From contig CAMCIE010000052.1 in assembly GCA_945874815.1 (NCBI GenBank), forward strand, positions 1 to 8,107: DNA of 8,107 bases, written 5' to 3'. How positions within the stretch are numbered: position 1 is the first letter of the stretch; each line of letters opens with the position of its first letter. This DNA is from an uncultured Bacteroidales bacterium. GTDB lineage: Bacteria > Bacteroidota > Bacteroidia > Bacteroidales > UBA932. A model generated the notes under the pieces. That model was not told the origin of the DNA. It searched no databases and was given only the letters and a program-made list of their open reading frames with translations. A program made the position numbers and the translations under genes. This document shows, piece after piece, positions 1 through 6,665 of this stretch.

Positions 1-5
1 TATAT

Positions 6-2603
6 ATGGAAAATACAGAAAACGAGGTGATTTCAGGCAGGATTGAGCAAGTCAACATCGATCAGCAGATGAAGAGCGCCTACATCGATTACTCCATGTC
101 GGTAATCGTGTCCAGGGCCCTTCCTGACGTGCGTGACGGATTCAAGCCTGTCCATAGAAGAGTGTTGTTCGGAATGGATGGATTGGGACTTCGATATACC
201 AGCCAGACTAAAAAGTCTGCCCGTATCGTCGGTGAGGTCCTTGGTAAGTATCATCCTCATGGAGATTCAAGTGTATATGATGCAATGGCCAGGATGGCTC
301 AGGACTGGAGCCTCCGCTATCCGCTGGTTTTCGGCCAGGGTAACTTCGGTTCCATGGACGGTGACCCTGTGGCTGCGATGCGTTATACAGAGGCTAAGCT
401 TTCGAAACTTTCAGACGAGGTCCTCGCTGACCTGGAAAAGGATACAGTCGATTTTCAGAATAACTTCGACGACTCTCTTCAGGAGCCGACGGTTCTGCCT
501 ACCAAGGTGCCGCTTCTGCTTCTGAACGGAGCTTCCGGTATCGCCGTAGGTATGGCGACCAACATGGCTCCGCACAATCTCAGCGAATGCTGTGACGCAA
601 TCTGTGCATATATTGACAATCCTGACATCACTGTCGAGGAGTTGATGCACTATATCAAAGGACCTGATTTCCCGACCGGAGGTATCATCCAGGGACATCA
701 GGGCATCAAGGATGCTTTCGAGACCGGCCGAGGCCGCATCGTCATCCGTTCAAAGACTGAAATCGAGGTCGGAGAGTCTGGACGTGAGACCATCGTGGTG
801 ACAGAGATTCCATACATGGTCAACAAGAAGGAGATGATTGAAAAGATTGCCGAACTTGTTGAAAACAAGAAGATTGAGGGTATTGCATACATCAATGACG
901 AGACCACGATGAAGGACGGAGTCCGCGTGATCATACGTCTGAAAAAGGATGCGAACTCGAATGTCGTGCTGAACACCCTGTTCAAATACACTCCGCTTCA
1001 GTCAAGCTTCTCAATCAATAATGTCGCTCTGGTGAACGGCCGTCCGAGACTTCTCAATCTCAAGGACCTTATCAAATATTTCGTAAGGCACCGTCACGAC
1101 GTCATTGTCCGCAGGACCAAATTCGATCTGGACAAGGCCCGCAAGAGAGCGCATATCCTCGAAGGATTGCTCAAGGCCCTCGATATCATTGACCAGATTA
1201 TCAACATCATACGTTCATCCAAGACCGTCGAGGATGCAAAGGCGGAACTCATTTCAACATTCGACTTTTCAGATGCTCAGGCTACTGCCATCGTGGAGAT
1301 GAGGCTGCGTCAGCTCACAGGACTGGAAAGGGAAAAACTCCAGGACGAATACGACGAGAAGATGAAATTCATCCGTTATTGCGAGGATGTCCTTGCAAGT
1401 GAGGAACTTCAGATGGGCATCATCAAGGATGAGACCATGGAGATGAAGGAGAAATACGGCGATGCAAGAAGGACTGAGATAGCGCTTTCTGCGGATGAAT
1501 TCAACCCTGAGGACTTCTATGCCGATGAGGATGTCGTGATTACGATTTCACATCTGGGTTATATCAAGAGAACGTCTCTCACCGAGTACAAGACCCAGAA
1601 CAGGGGTGGTGTCGGAATGAAGGGAAGCGCTACCAGGGATGAGGATTTCATCGAGCATATTTACGTTGCCAACATGCACAGTACCATGCTTCTGTTCACC
1701 CAGAACGGCAAGTGCTACTGGCTGAAGGTCTATGAAATTCCGGAAGGAACACGTACATCGAAAGGCCGTGCTATCCAGAACGTTATCAATATCGAGCCGG
1801 ATGACAAGATCAAGACCTATCTCAATGTCCGCAATCTCAAGGATGAGGAATATGTAAACAACAACTATATTGTCCTCTGTACCAAGAAGGGTGTCATCAA
1901 GAAGACTTCGCTTGAGGCATATTCAAGGCCAAGGACCAACGGTGTCATCGCCGTGACCGTCCGTGACGGAGATGAGCTTCTGGATGCAGCAATCACTAAC
2001 GGTTCAAGTGAAATCCTGCTTGCAGGCCGCAAGGGACGCTGCTGCCGCTTCGATGAAAGCGATGCAAGAGCCCTCGGAAGGACGGCATCCGGTGTCCGTG
2101 GCATCAATCTTGACGATGATGACGAGGTTGTGAGCATGATTACATACGATCCGGCTGCGGAAGATGCTTCTGCACAGAGCATTCTTGTAGTCAGCGAGCA
2201 CGGATATGGCAAACGTTCCGATTTTGAGGAGTACCGCAAGACAAACAGGGGTGGAAAAGGTGTCAAGACATTGAATATCACAGACAAGACCGGCGAACTC
2301 GTAGCAATGAAGAATGTTACGGACGAGAACGACCTGATGATCATCAACCGTTCCGGACTTACTATCAGGATGGCTGTTTCGGACATCAGGCTTGCCGGAC
2401 GTGCCACTCAGGGTGTGCGCCTTATCAACATCAAGGACGGTGACTCGATTGCTGCAGTGTCTGCCGTGAACAAGAGCGAGGATGATGCTCCTGATGCCGA
2501 GCCGCAGGATGTCTCCCTTGAAGCAGGCCAGGAAGGCAGCATAGAAGCCGCTCAGGAAGGCGCTCCGGAAGCAGGTCAGGAAGGAACAGCTAACCAGGAA
2601 TAA
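6..2603 (+). CDS. gyrA: DNA gyrase subunit A (GyrA), complete
   Basis: This is the breakage-reunion and DNA-wrapping subunit of DNA gyrase, which pairs with GyrB to introduce negative supercoils using ATP. The protein has 865 residues, close to the 875 of E. coli GyrA. The catalytic tyrosine is Tyr127 in the AAMRYTE motif. The quinolone region [10 protein letters not shown] (83-92) keeps Ser88 and Asp92, the equivalents of E. coli Ser83 and Asp87. The C-terminal wrapping domain begins near residue 500. Its GyrA-box reads QNRGGVG (531-537), lacking the basic residue at position 6 of the consensus, and the last blade has TNRGGKG (746-752). This C-terminal domain argues for GyrA over ParC. The tail after about residue 815 is acidic and ends in octapeptide repeats. 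The gene ends in tandem TAA codons, and the TPR gene follows after 26 bases, probably co-transcribed. Only 5 bases lie upstream, so its promoter is not visible. Confidence 0.98.
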   Translation: MENTENEVISGRIEQVNIDQQMKSAYIDYSMSVIVSRALPDVRDGFKPVHRRVLFGMDGLGLRYTSQTKKSARIVGEVLGKYHPHGDSSVYDAMARMAQDWSLRYPLVFGQGNFGSMDGDPVAAMRYTEAKLSKLSDEVLADLEKDTVDFQNNFDDSLQEPTVLPTKVPLLLLNGASGIAVGMATNMAPHNLSECCDAICAYIDNPDITVEELMHYIKGPDFPTGGIIQGHQGIKDAFETGRGRIVIRSKTEIEVGESGRETIVVTEIPYMVNKKEMIEKIAELVENKKIEGIAYINDETTMKDGVRVIIRLKKDANSNVVLNTLFKYTPLQSSFSINNVALVNGRPRLLNLKDLIKYFVRHRHDVIVRRTKFDLDKARKRAHILEGLLKALDIIDQIINIIRSSKTVEDAKAELISTFDFSDAQATAIVEMRLRQLTGLEREKLQDEYDEKMKFIRYCEDVLASEELQMGIIKDETMEMKEKYGDARRTEIALSADEFNPEDFYADEDVVITISHLGYIKRTSLTEYKTQNRGGVGMKGSATRDEDFIEHIYVANMHSTMLLFTQNGKCYWLKVYEIPEGTRTSKGRAIQNVINIEPDDKIKTYLNVRNLKDEEYVNNNYIVLCTKKGVIKKTSLEAYSRPRTNGVIAVTVRDGDELLDAAITNGSSEILLAGRKGRCCRFDESDARALGRTASGVRGINLDDDDEVVSMITYDPAAEDASAQSILVVSEHGYGKRSDFEEYRKTNRGGKGVKTLNITDKTGELVAMKNVTDENDLMIINRSGLTIRMAVSDIRLAGRATQGVRLINIKDGDSIAAVSAVNKSEDDAPDAEPQDVSLEAGQEGSIEAAQEGAPEAGQEGTANQE
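2517..2588 (+). repeat. Three 24-base tandem repeats encoding the GyrA acidic tail
   Basis: Three consecutive in-frame 24-base units (2517-2540, 2541-2564, 2565-2588) encode [16 protein letters not shown] and PEAGQEGT, residues 838-861 of GyrA. Each unit has the core E-A-(G/A)-(G/A/Q)-Q-E-G. The units differ mostly at wobble positions and at the first and last codons, so the duplication is not brand new. The repeats lie beyond the folded wrapping domain and give it an acidic, probably disordered end. Confidence 0.85.
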
Positions 2604-2629
2604 TAATCAGTAACCTTAATAATAACAGT

Positions 2630-3952
2630 ATGAAGAAAATTTTGATCGCATTGGCATTGTTCGCTGGCGTACAGCTGGCTGATGCACAGGTAAAGAGTCC
2701 TGCAGACGCAATGAAGGCTGTTGAGGCTGCAAAAGCTGCTGCAGAGAATCCTAAAAAAGCAGAGAAGGTAGCTACATGGCTCAAACTCGCAAGCACTTAT
2801 GTTGATGCGTACAACGCACCGGCCGGATCCCTTTGGGTGGGCGCTTCACAGCAAGAGCTCAAGCTCCTCATGGGCAACGAGAAGCCTGTTTCTGTAGTTA
2901 ATGCTGAGCTCAATGGCGAGCCTTGCACAAAGGAAATCTATTCCAACAAGGAATTGTATTTCAACGGCAATGGTCAGCTCGTGCTCATCAATGTCACCAA
3001 ACCGGTTTATCCAGATGCACTTGCATGTGCAAAGGATGCTTACGTAAAGGCTAATGAAGTTGACATCAAGGCGACCAAGACCAAAGATATCGCTGCAGGT
3101 CTTGAGACCATCTCAAAGAAATACTATGAGGATGGTATGAATGCCTATATGCTCGGCAACCTCAAGGAGGCAACTGTCGGATTCGAGAAAGCTGCTGATG
3201 CTGCTGCAACTGCACCGCTTTCAAAAATTGACTCAACTTCACTCTACAATGCTGGTTATACCGCATGGGCAGCCCAGGATTACAACAGGGCTCTCACATT
3301 CTTCAACAAATGCCTTGAGGTAGGATATTACTATGAGGGCGGTGAGGTTTTCGCTAAACTTGCTGACGTTTATGCAAAACTCGACCAGAAAGAGAACTCA
3401 AAGAAAACTCTCGAGCAGGGATTCACCAAATACCCTGAGAGCCAGAGCATTCTCATCGGCCTTATCAACTACTATCTTGAGAACAACGAGGATCCTGACA
3501 AGCTTTTCGAGCTTATCGACCATGCAAAGAAGAACGAGCCTAACAATGCATCTCTCTACTATGTCGAGGGTAACATCTACAAACAGCTCGGCAAGACTGA
3601 CGAGGCTATCAAGGCATATTACAGCTGCTCAGGCATCAATCCTGACTATGAGTTCGGTTTCATCGGTGCTGGTATCCTCTACTACGAGCTTGCACTTGAG
3701 TATCAGGACAAAGCTCAGAACGAGTTCGATGACAAGAAGTACATGGCTCTCGTAGCAGAGTTCGAGAAAGCCCTTGAGAGTGCTTACGAGCCATTCGAGA
3801 AGGCATTCAACATCTCAAAGGATGACAGCATCAGAATCAACATCGCTGAGTACCTCAAGAATATCTGCTATCGTTTCCGTGAGAAAGATCCTAAATACGA
3901 GGCTGGATTCGAGAAATACAGCAATATTGTAAAGGAAGGAAAGATTCAGTAG
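2630..3952 (+). CDS. Secreted alanine-rich TPR-repeat protein
   Basis: The 440-residue protein starts with a signal peptide (Met-Lys-Lys, hydrophobic core at 4-13, likely cleavage after Ala-Asp-Ala at 19), so it is probably periplasmic. Residues 22-60 form an Ala/Lys-rich helix. Residues 62-130 look like a separate beta-containing segment. TPR-like helix pairs follow at about 165-198, 205-236, 238-270, 272-305 and 308-341; the clearest is the last (YVEGNIYKQLGKTDEAIKAY). A further helical region runs from 345 to 435. TPRs are protein-interaction scaffolds and no catalytic motif is visible. Alanine makes up about 13 percent of residues and is coded mostly by GCA and GCT; this bias, unlike the neighbours, hints at high expression. 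The start is the first ATG after gyrA, preceded by an A/T-rich stretch without a Shine-Dalgarno sequence. I see no promoter in the 26-base gap, so transcription with gyrA is likely. The specific function is unknown. Confidence 0.9.
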   Translation: MKKILIALALFAGVQLADAQVKSPADAMKAVEAAKAAAENPKKAEKVATWLKLASTYVDAYNAPAGSLWVGASQQELKLLMGNEKPVSVVNAELNGEPCTKEIYSNKELYFNGNGQLVLINVTKPVYPDALACAKDAYVKANEVDIKATKTKDIAAGLETISKKYYEDGMNAYMLGNLKEATVGFEKAADAAATAPLSKIDSTSLYNAGYTAWAAQDYNRALTFFNKCLEVGYYYEGGEVFAKLADVYAKLDQKENSKKTLEQGFTKYPESQSILIGLINYYLENNEDPDKLFELIDHAKKNEPNNASLYYVEGNIYKQLGKTDEAIKAYYSCSGINPDYEFGFIGAGILYYELALEYQDKAQNEFDDKKYMALVAEFEKALESAYEPFEKAFNISKDDSIRINIAEYLKNICYRFREKDPKYEAGFEKYSNIVKEGKIQ

Positions 3953-3956
3953 TCTA
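3950..3956. other. Convergent stop-codon junction with a one-base gap
   Basis: The TPR gene ends with TAG at 3950-3952 on the plus strand. The phoH gene ends with TAG read on the minus strand from 3956 to 3954. Only base 3953 separates them, so the seven bases TAGTCTA hold both stops. Any terminator for either transcript must lie inside the opposing coding sequence. Confidence 0.95.
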
Positions 3957-4892
3957 AGCTTTTTCAAAGGCTTTGACAATCTTTGAAACTAAAGGGTGTC
4001 TGACAATATCTTCATTTCGGAAGGTGATTGTACAGATGCCCTTGATGTTTTTTGTCAGTTCTATGCCGCGCAGCAGGCCTGAGTCGCTGTTATTAGGCAG
4101 GTCTATCGGGCTTGCGTCACCGGTGACGATGAATTTAGCAACGCAGCCCAATCGGGTAAGGAACAATTTGTGCTGTACCAGATTTGTGTTATGCGCTTCG
4201 TCGAGGATTACGCACGCCCTGTCGAGCGTACGGCCGCGCATATAGGCAAGCGGTGCAATCTGGATGGTTCCTTCTGCCATGAATTCCTGCAATTTCTTGG
4301 GAGGAATCATATCTCCGAGGGCATCGTACAGTGGCTGGAGGTATGGGTCGAGCTTGTCCTTGAGGTCTCCGGGAAGGAAACCGAGCCTTTCGCCGGCTTC
4401 GACAGCCGGGCGGGTGAGGATGATGCGCTTTATTTCCCTGTTTTTCAAAGCCCTGACAGCCAATGCTATGGCTATGTAGGTCTTGCCGGTTCCGGCAGGT
4501 CCGATGGCATAGATCAGGTCGTTTTCAAAATAGGCCTTGACCATGTCCTGCTGGGTGCGGTTGCGGGCCTTGATCGGTTTTCCGTCGTTTCCATATACGA
4601 TGACTGCGTCGCCCCTGAGCTTGAATCTGTCAGGGGAGGCATCCTGGTCGAAAAGGTCCTCTACATCGTACGGGGTGAGGTTCATCTTGTGCTCACGCCT
4701 CTGAATCAGCAAATTGAGTTTTGTGGAGAATTCTTCAATATCCTTATCATCCCCATCAAGCATTATTTCTGTACCTCTTGCAATGACCTTAAGGTTCGGA
4801 AACCATGAACAAAGTGCTTCAAGATTCTTGTTTGCCGCCCCATAAATTTCCACGGGGTCGATTGCTTCGAGATTTATATTCTTTCTTGCCAT
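3954..4892 (-). CDS. phoH: PhoH-family P-loop ATPase (PhoH/YbeZ-like)
   Basis: The 312-residue length is usual for the cytoplasmic PhoH/YbeZ family, whose ATPase core resembles superfamily 1 helicases and which is linked to RNA metabolism. Residues 1-90 form the N-terminal domain, including the segment around VIARGTEIML. The ATPase runs from about 110 to the end: a Q-motif-like region near Gln114-Gln115, Walker A GPAGTGKT (131-138), the family signature RPAVEAGERLGFLPGDLKDK (161-180), Walker B VILDEAHN (228-235), the GD motif TGDASPIDLP (257-266), and a C-terminal region with RNEDIVRHP (292-300). Two positions are odd: His234 where the family normally has Gln (DEAQN), and Pro262 where GDxxQ is expected. 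The start ATG lies 3 bases after the stop of the CapA-like gene, so the two are probably co-transcribed and perhaps translationally coupled. ybeY, its frequent partner in other bacteria, is not adjacent here. Confidence 0.95.
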   Translation of the reverse strand: MARKNINLEAIDPVEIYGAANKNLEALCSWFPNLKVIARGTEIMLDGDDKDIEEFSTKLNLLIQRREHKMNLTPYDVEDLFDQDASPDRFKLRGDAVIVYGNDGKPIKARNRTQQDMVKAYFENDLIYAIGPAGTGKTYIAIALAVRALKNREIKRIILTRPAVEAGERLGFLPGDLKDKLDPYLQPLYDALGDMIPPKKLQEFMAEGTIQIAPLAYMRGRTLDRACVILDEAHNTNLVQHKLFLTRLGCVAKFIVTGDASPIDLPNNSDSGLLRGIELTKNIKGICTITFRNEDIVRHPLVSKIVKAFEKA

Positions 4893-4895
4893 ATA

Positions 4896-6053
4896 TTATT
4901 GTTTGATTCTATAATATGTTTCCATCATTTTTTCGTAGTCCCAGGCTCCCTTCCAGAGGTGCTTCCGGCCGATGAATTCCTCCACCGGCACAACTGTGTA
5001 TCCTTCGTTATAACCTCCTGGTCTTGAGCACCATAGCCATGTAAGTTCAGGCTCCGGCACCTCAATGTCTCCATTCCCTTTCCGGATAATCCTGAGGGTC
5101 GCCATCAGCTCCAGCTGGGTGTTGACGGCACTCATGTTCGATACTGCATTTCCCAGCGAATATACCACCCTCACTCCGGAGATTGTCTGCACGTCCTGGA
5201 GAACATGGGGATGGGAACCGATGACCATGCCGGCACCATTGTCAACCATCCACTGCGCCATCTTCCTCTGGGCGGGCGAATGTGTCAATTCATATTCATT
5301 TCCCCAATGGGGCAGGGCCAGAACAAAATCAGCCTTTGCTGCCTTCCGGAACGATTCTTCCATCAACTCTTTGTCACTGAGCCTGTTGACTAAAGGGAAA
5401 GCATCTGCTGAACCTGAATTGTTAGTTCCGTAAGTGAAATTGAGCAGGGCTATCCTTATTCCTTTTGTAATGACAAAAAGGGGAGTTGTGCCTTCAAGTT
5501 CGTCGCCGTTTCCGGCCAGTCCGGTGAATTTTATCCCGTATTTCAGGCCCACATCCCTGTATAGGCGGAGTGTCCTTTCGGCTCCGTTCTTCCCTTTGTC
5601 CAGAATATGGTTGTTCGCACAAAGGAAAATGTCAAAACCGCATCCGGCAAGGTAATGAGCGAAACTGTCGGGCGCAGAAAAACAGGGGTAGCCGGTATAG
5701 GGCTCGCCTGCGAGGGTGAACTCCATATTTCCAATGGCTATGTCAGCCTCTGCTATTTTATTGTGTATCAGGCTGAAATAAGAGCTGAAATCATATTCCC
5801 CGCTTTCCCTGAGGGCTGCATCAATCTGCTTCTGGTGCATCATGATGTCCCCGAGCACGACAAGGGTCACTGTGTCATTTTTGTAAAGGGGCCTGACTTC
5901 GAATGACCTTTCGGGAGCAAATTCAACTTTGTCCGGCACGATTTGAGCATGACATGCCGGCGCAACTTTCAAGGATGCGGCGACAAGTGCTGCGAGGGCT
6001 GTCAGTATGAATGTCCTGTAATGGTGCAAGGCTTGCAGTTGGTTATTGTCCAT
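4896..6053 (-). CDS. CapA/PGA_cap-family metallophosphatase-like protein, exported
   Basis: The 385-residue protein belongs to the CapA (bacterial capsule synthesis, PGA_cap) family, which has a calcineurin-like metallophosphatase fold. Metal-site motifs appear in order: VVLGDIMMH (65-73, Asp69 and His73), IGNMEFT (107-113, Asn109 and Glu111), CANNHILDKG (145-154, Asn148 and His149), PHWGNEYE (248-255, His249 and Glu253) and GSHPHVLQ (279-286, His281 and His283). An intact active site is therefore likely, but the substrate is unknown. CapA in poly-gamma-glutamate producers works with CapB and CapC; neither is present, so no capsule role should be assumed. The N-terminus has a hydrophobic segment at about 14-28 with a plausible signal peptidase I site after CHA (34-36), placing the domain outside the cytoplasm. 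ATG 6053 is the only early Met; a TTG at codon 9 (6029-6027) would give a tidier signal peptide. It is the first gene of the pair with phoH. Confidence 0.9.
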   Translation of the reverse strand: MDNNQLQALHHYRTFILTALAALVAASLKVAPACHAQIVPDKVEFAPERSFEVRPLYKNDTVTLVVLGDIMMHQKQIDAALRESGEYDFSSYFSLIHNKIAEADIAIGNMEFTLAGEPYTGYPCFSAPDSFAHYLAGCGFDIFLCANNHILDKGKNGAERTLRLYRDVGLKYGIKFTGLAGNGDELEGTTPLFVITKGIRIALLNFTYGTNNSGSADAFPLVNRLSDKELMEESFRKAAKADFVLALPHWGNEYELTHSPAQRKMAQWMVDNGAGMVIGSHPHVLQDVQTISGVRVVYSLGNAVSNMSAVNTQLELMATLRIIRKGNGDIEVPEPELTWLWCSRPGGYNEGYTVVPVEEFIGRKHLWKGAWDYEKMMETYYRIKQ

Positions 6054-6054
6054 G

Positions 6055-6062
6055 CAAATATA
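6055..6062 (-). promoter_or_regulatory. Possible -7 element abutting the CapA-like start codon
   Basis: Read on the minus strand, TATATTTG matches the Bacteroidota -7 consensus TAnnTTTG exactly, but it ends one base before the annotated ATG. No TTTG lies at the expected distance upstream. If real, transcription would begin at or inside the start of the coding region. The match may be chance in A/T-rich DNA. Confidence 0.25.
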
Positions 6063-6072
6063 TCATTTTTAT

Positions 6073-6103
6073 TTTGTACCTGATTATTAATTGGCTAAAT
6101 TTG
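6073..6103 (+). promoter_or_regulatory. Bacteroidota-type promoter for the SPOR / M28-TonB_C pair
   Basis: TTTG at 6073-6076 and TAAATTTG at 6096-6103 match the -33 and -7 elements of the Bacteroidota primary sigma factor (TTTG and TAnnTTTG), with a 19-base spacer as expected. Transcription would start near 6108-6111, giving a leader of roughly 17-20 bases before the ATG at 6128. The element lies in the 74-base divergent intergenic region and points toward the SPOR lipoprotein gene. Confidence 0.7.
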
Positions 6104-6122
6104 CGTGTTACACTATTGCGTG
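6101..6122 (+). promoter_or_regulatory. Direct and inverted repeats at the predicted transcription start (possible operator)
   Basis: The heptamer TTGCGTG occurs at 6101-6107 and again at 6116-6122, 15 bases apart. Between and overlapping them is GTGTTACAC (6105-6113), a perfect 4+1+4 inverted repeat. The cluster overlaps the end of the -7 element and the predicted start point, where a repressor site would be effective. The short length makes chance possible. Confidence 0.25.
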
Positions 6123-6127
6123 ATATT

Positions 6128-6661
6128 ATGAGAAAGTCATTTGTTCTGCTGGGCCTCACCGCCATTTTCACTCTTACCGGATGTGATTTTTTCCGGACGC
6201 TCGCCGGGCGCCCGACAAGCGAAGATATAGAACTCCGCAAAATCGAAGTGTTGCGCGCCGAGCAGGCCATCCATCAGGCACGCATTGACTCTCTCAAACG
6301 TCAGGAGCAGATACTGAAGGATTCCCTGGCGATTCTCGATTCCCTTGCAGCCGTTGACGTGATCAGACAGAATGGGGGTACAATCCTCAATCCTACGGCT
6401 ATGGGAGGCCTGTTCACTACAAAACTTGAGGCCAGATATCACATTATAGTAGGTTCATTCAGAAGTCGGCCGAACGCGGAAAAACTTCTTGGAGAAGCTT
6501 CAGAACTGGGCTATTCGCCGATTCTCATAAGCTTCAGAAGTGGCCTGCATGCTGTCGGGGTATGTCCGTGCAATACTCTGGTCGATGCATCTGAGGCACT
6601 GAAGAAAGTACGTAAGGAGTCGTTCTGTCCTCCTGATGTATGGGTTCTCGTAAACGAATAA
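6128..6661 (+). CDS. SPOR-domain lipoprotein
   Basis: The 177-residue protein begins with a lipoprotein signal peptide (Met-Arg-Lys, hydrophobic core) ending in the lipobox LTGC, so Cys19 should be lipidated. Residues after Cys19 are DFFRT, without the acidic surface-export signal known in some Bacteroidota lipoproteins, which suggests it faces the periplasm. Residues 31-76 are rich in Glu, Lys, Arg and Leu with coiled-coil character. Residues 103-176 form a SPOR domain, starting YHIIVGSF with the usual following helix (RPNAEKLLGEA) and ending in a WVLVNE strand. SPOR domains bind peptidoglycan glycan strands stripped of stem peptides, often at division sites. Cys146, Cys148 and Cys167 in the domain are unusual. 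The frame is open from 6011, but ATG 6128 was chosen because it starts the signal peptide and follows the predicted promoter. The M28-TonB_C gene starts 4 bases after its stop. Confidence 0.9.
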   Translation: MRKSFVLLGLTAIFTLTGCDFFRTLAGRPTSEDIELRKIEVLRAEQAIHQARIDSLKRQEQILKDSLAILDSLAAVDVIRQNGGTILNPTAMGGLFTTKLEARYHIIVGSFRSRPNAEKLLGEASELGYSPILISFRSGLHAVGVCPCNTLVDASEALKKVRKESFCPPDVWVLVNE

Positions 6662-6665
6662 ACAC

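Noticed and set aside
259..284. Possible quinolone-resistance substitution in GyrA
   Set aside because: The two key positions are Ser88 and Asp92, the sensitive-type residues, so no resistance mutation is present there.
1865..2407. Minus-strand open frame of 180 codons inside gyrA
   Set aside because: It lies wholly within the GyrA wrapping domain. The translation is Ser/Arg/Leu-rich, low-complexity shadow sequence with no motif.
4170..4808. Long plus-strand open frame (212 codons) opposite phoH
   Set aside because: It is antisense to a strongly conserved PhoH protein, its translation has no recognisable domain or signal peptide, and no promoter is seen. It is a shadow of phoH codon composition.
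5461..5481. Inverted repeat CCTTTTGT / ACAAAAAGG with an AATG loop inside the CapA-like gene
   Set aside because: It is in the middle of conserved coding sequence, has a one-base bulge and no following T run on either strand, so it is not a convincing terminator or regulatory hairpin.
6011..6127. N-terminal extension of the SPOR lipoprotein from an ATG at 6011
   Set aside because: It would overlap the divergent CapA-like gene, start upstream of the predicted promoter and bury the lipoprotein signal peptide behind 39 residues. ATG 6128 gives a proper lipobox.
6054..6127. Possible small RNA or riboswitch in the divergent intergenic region
   Set aside because: At 74 bases and A/T-rich, with a promoter occupying 31 of them, there is no room for or sign of a structured RNA.
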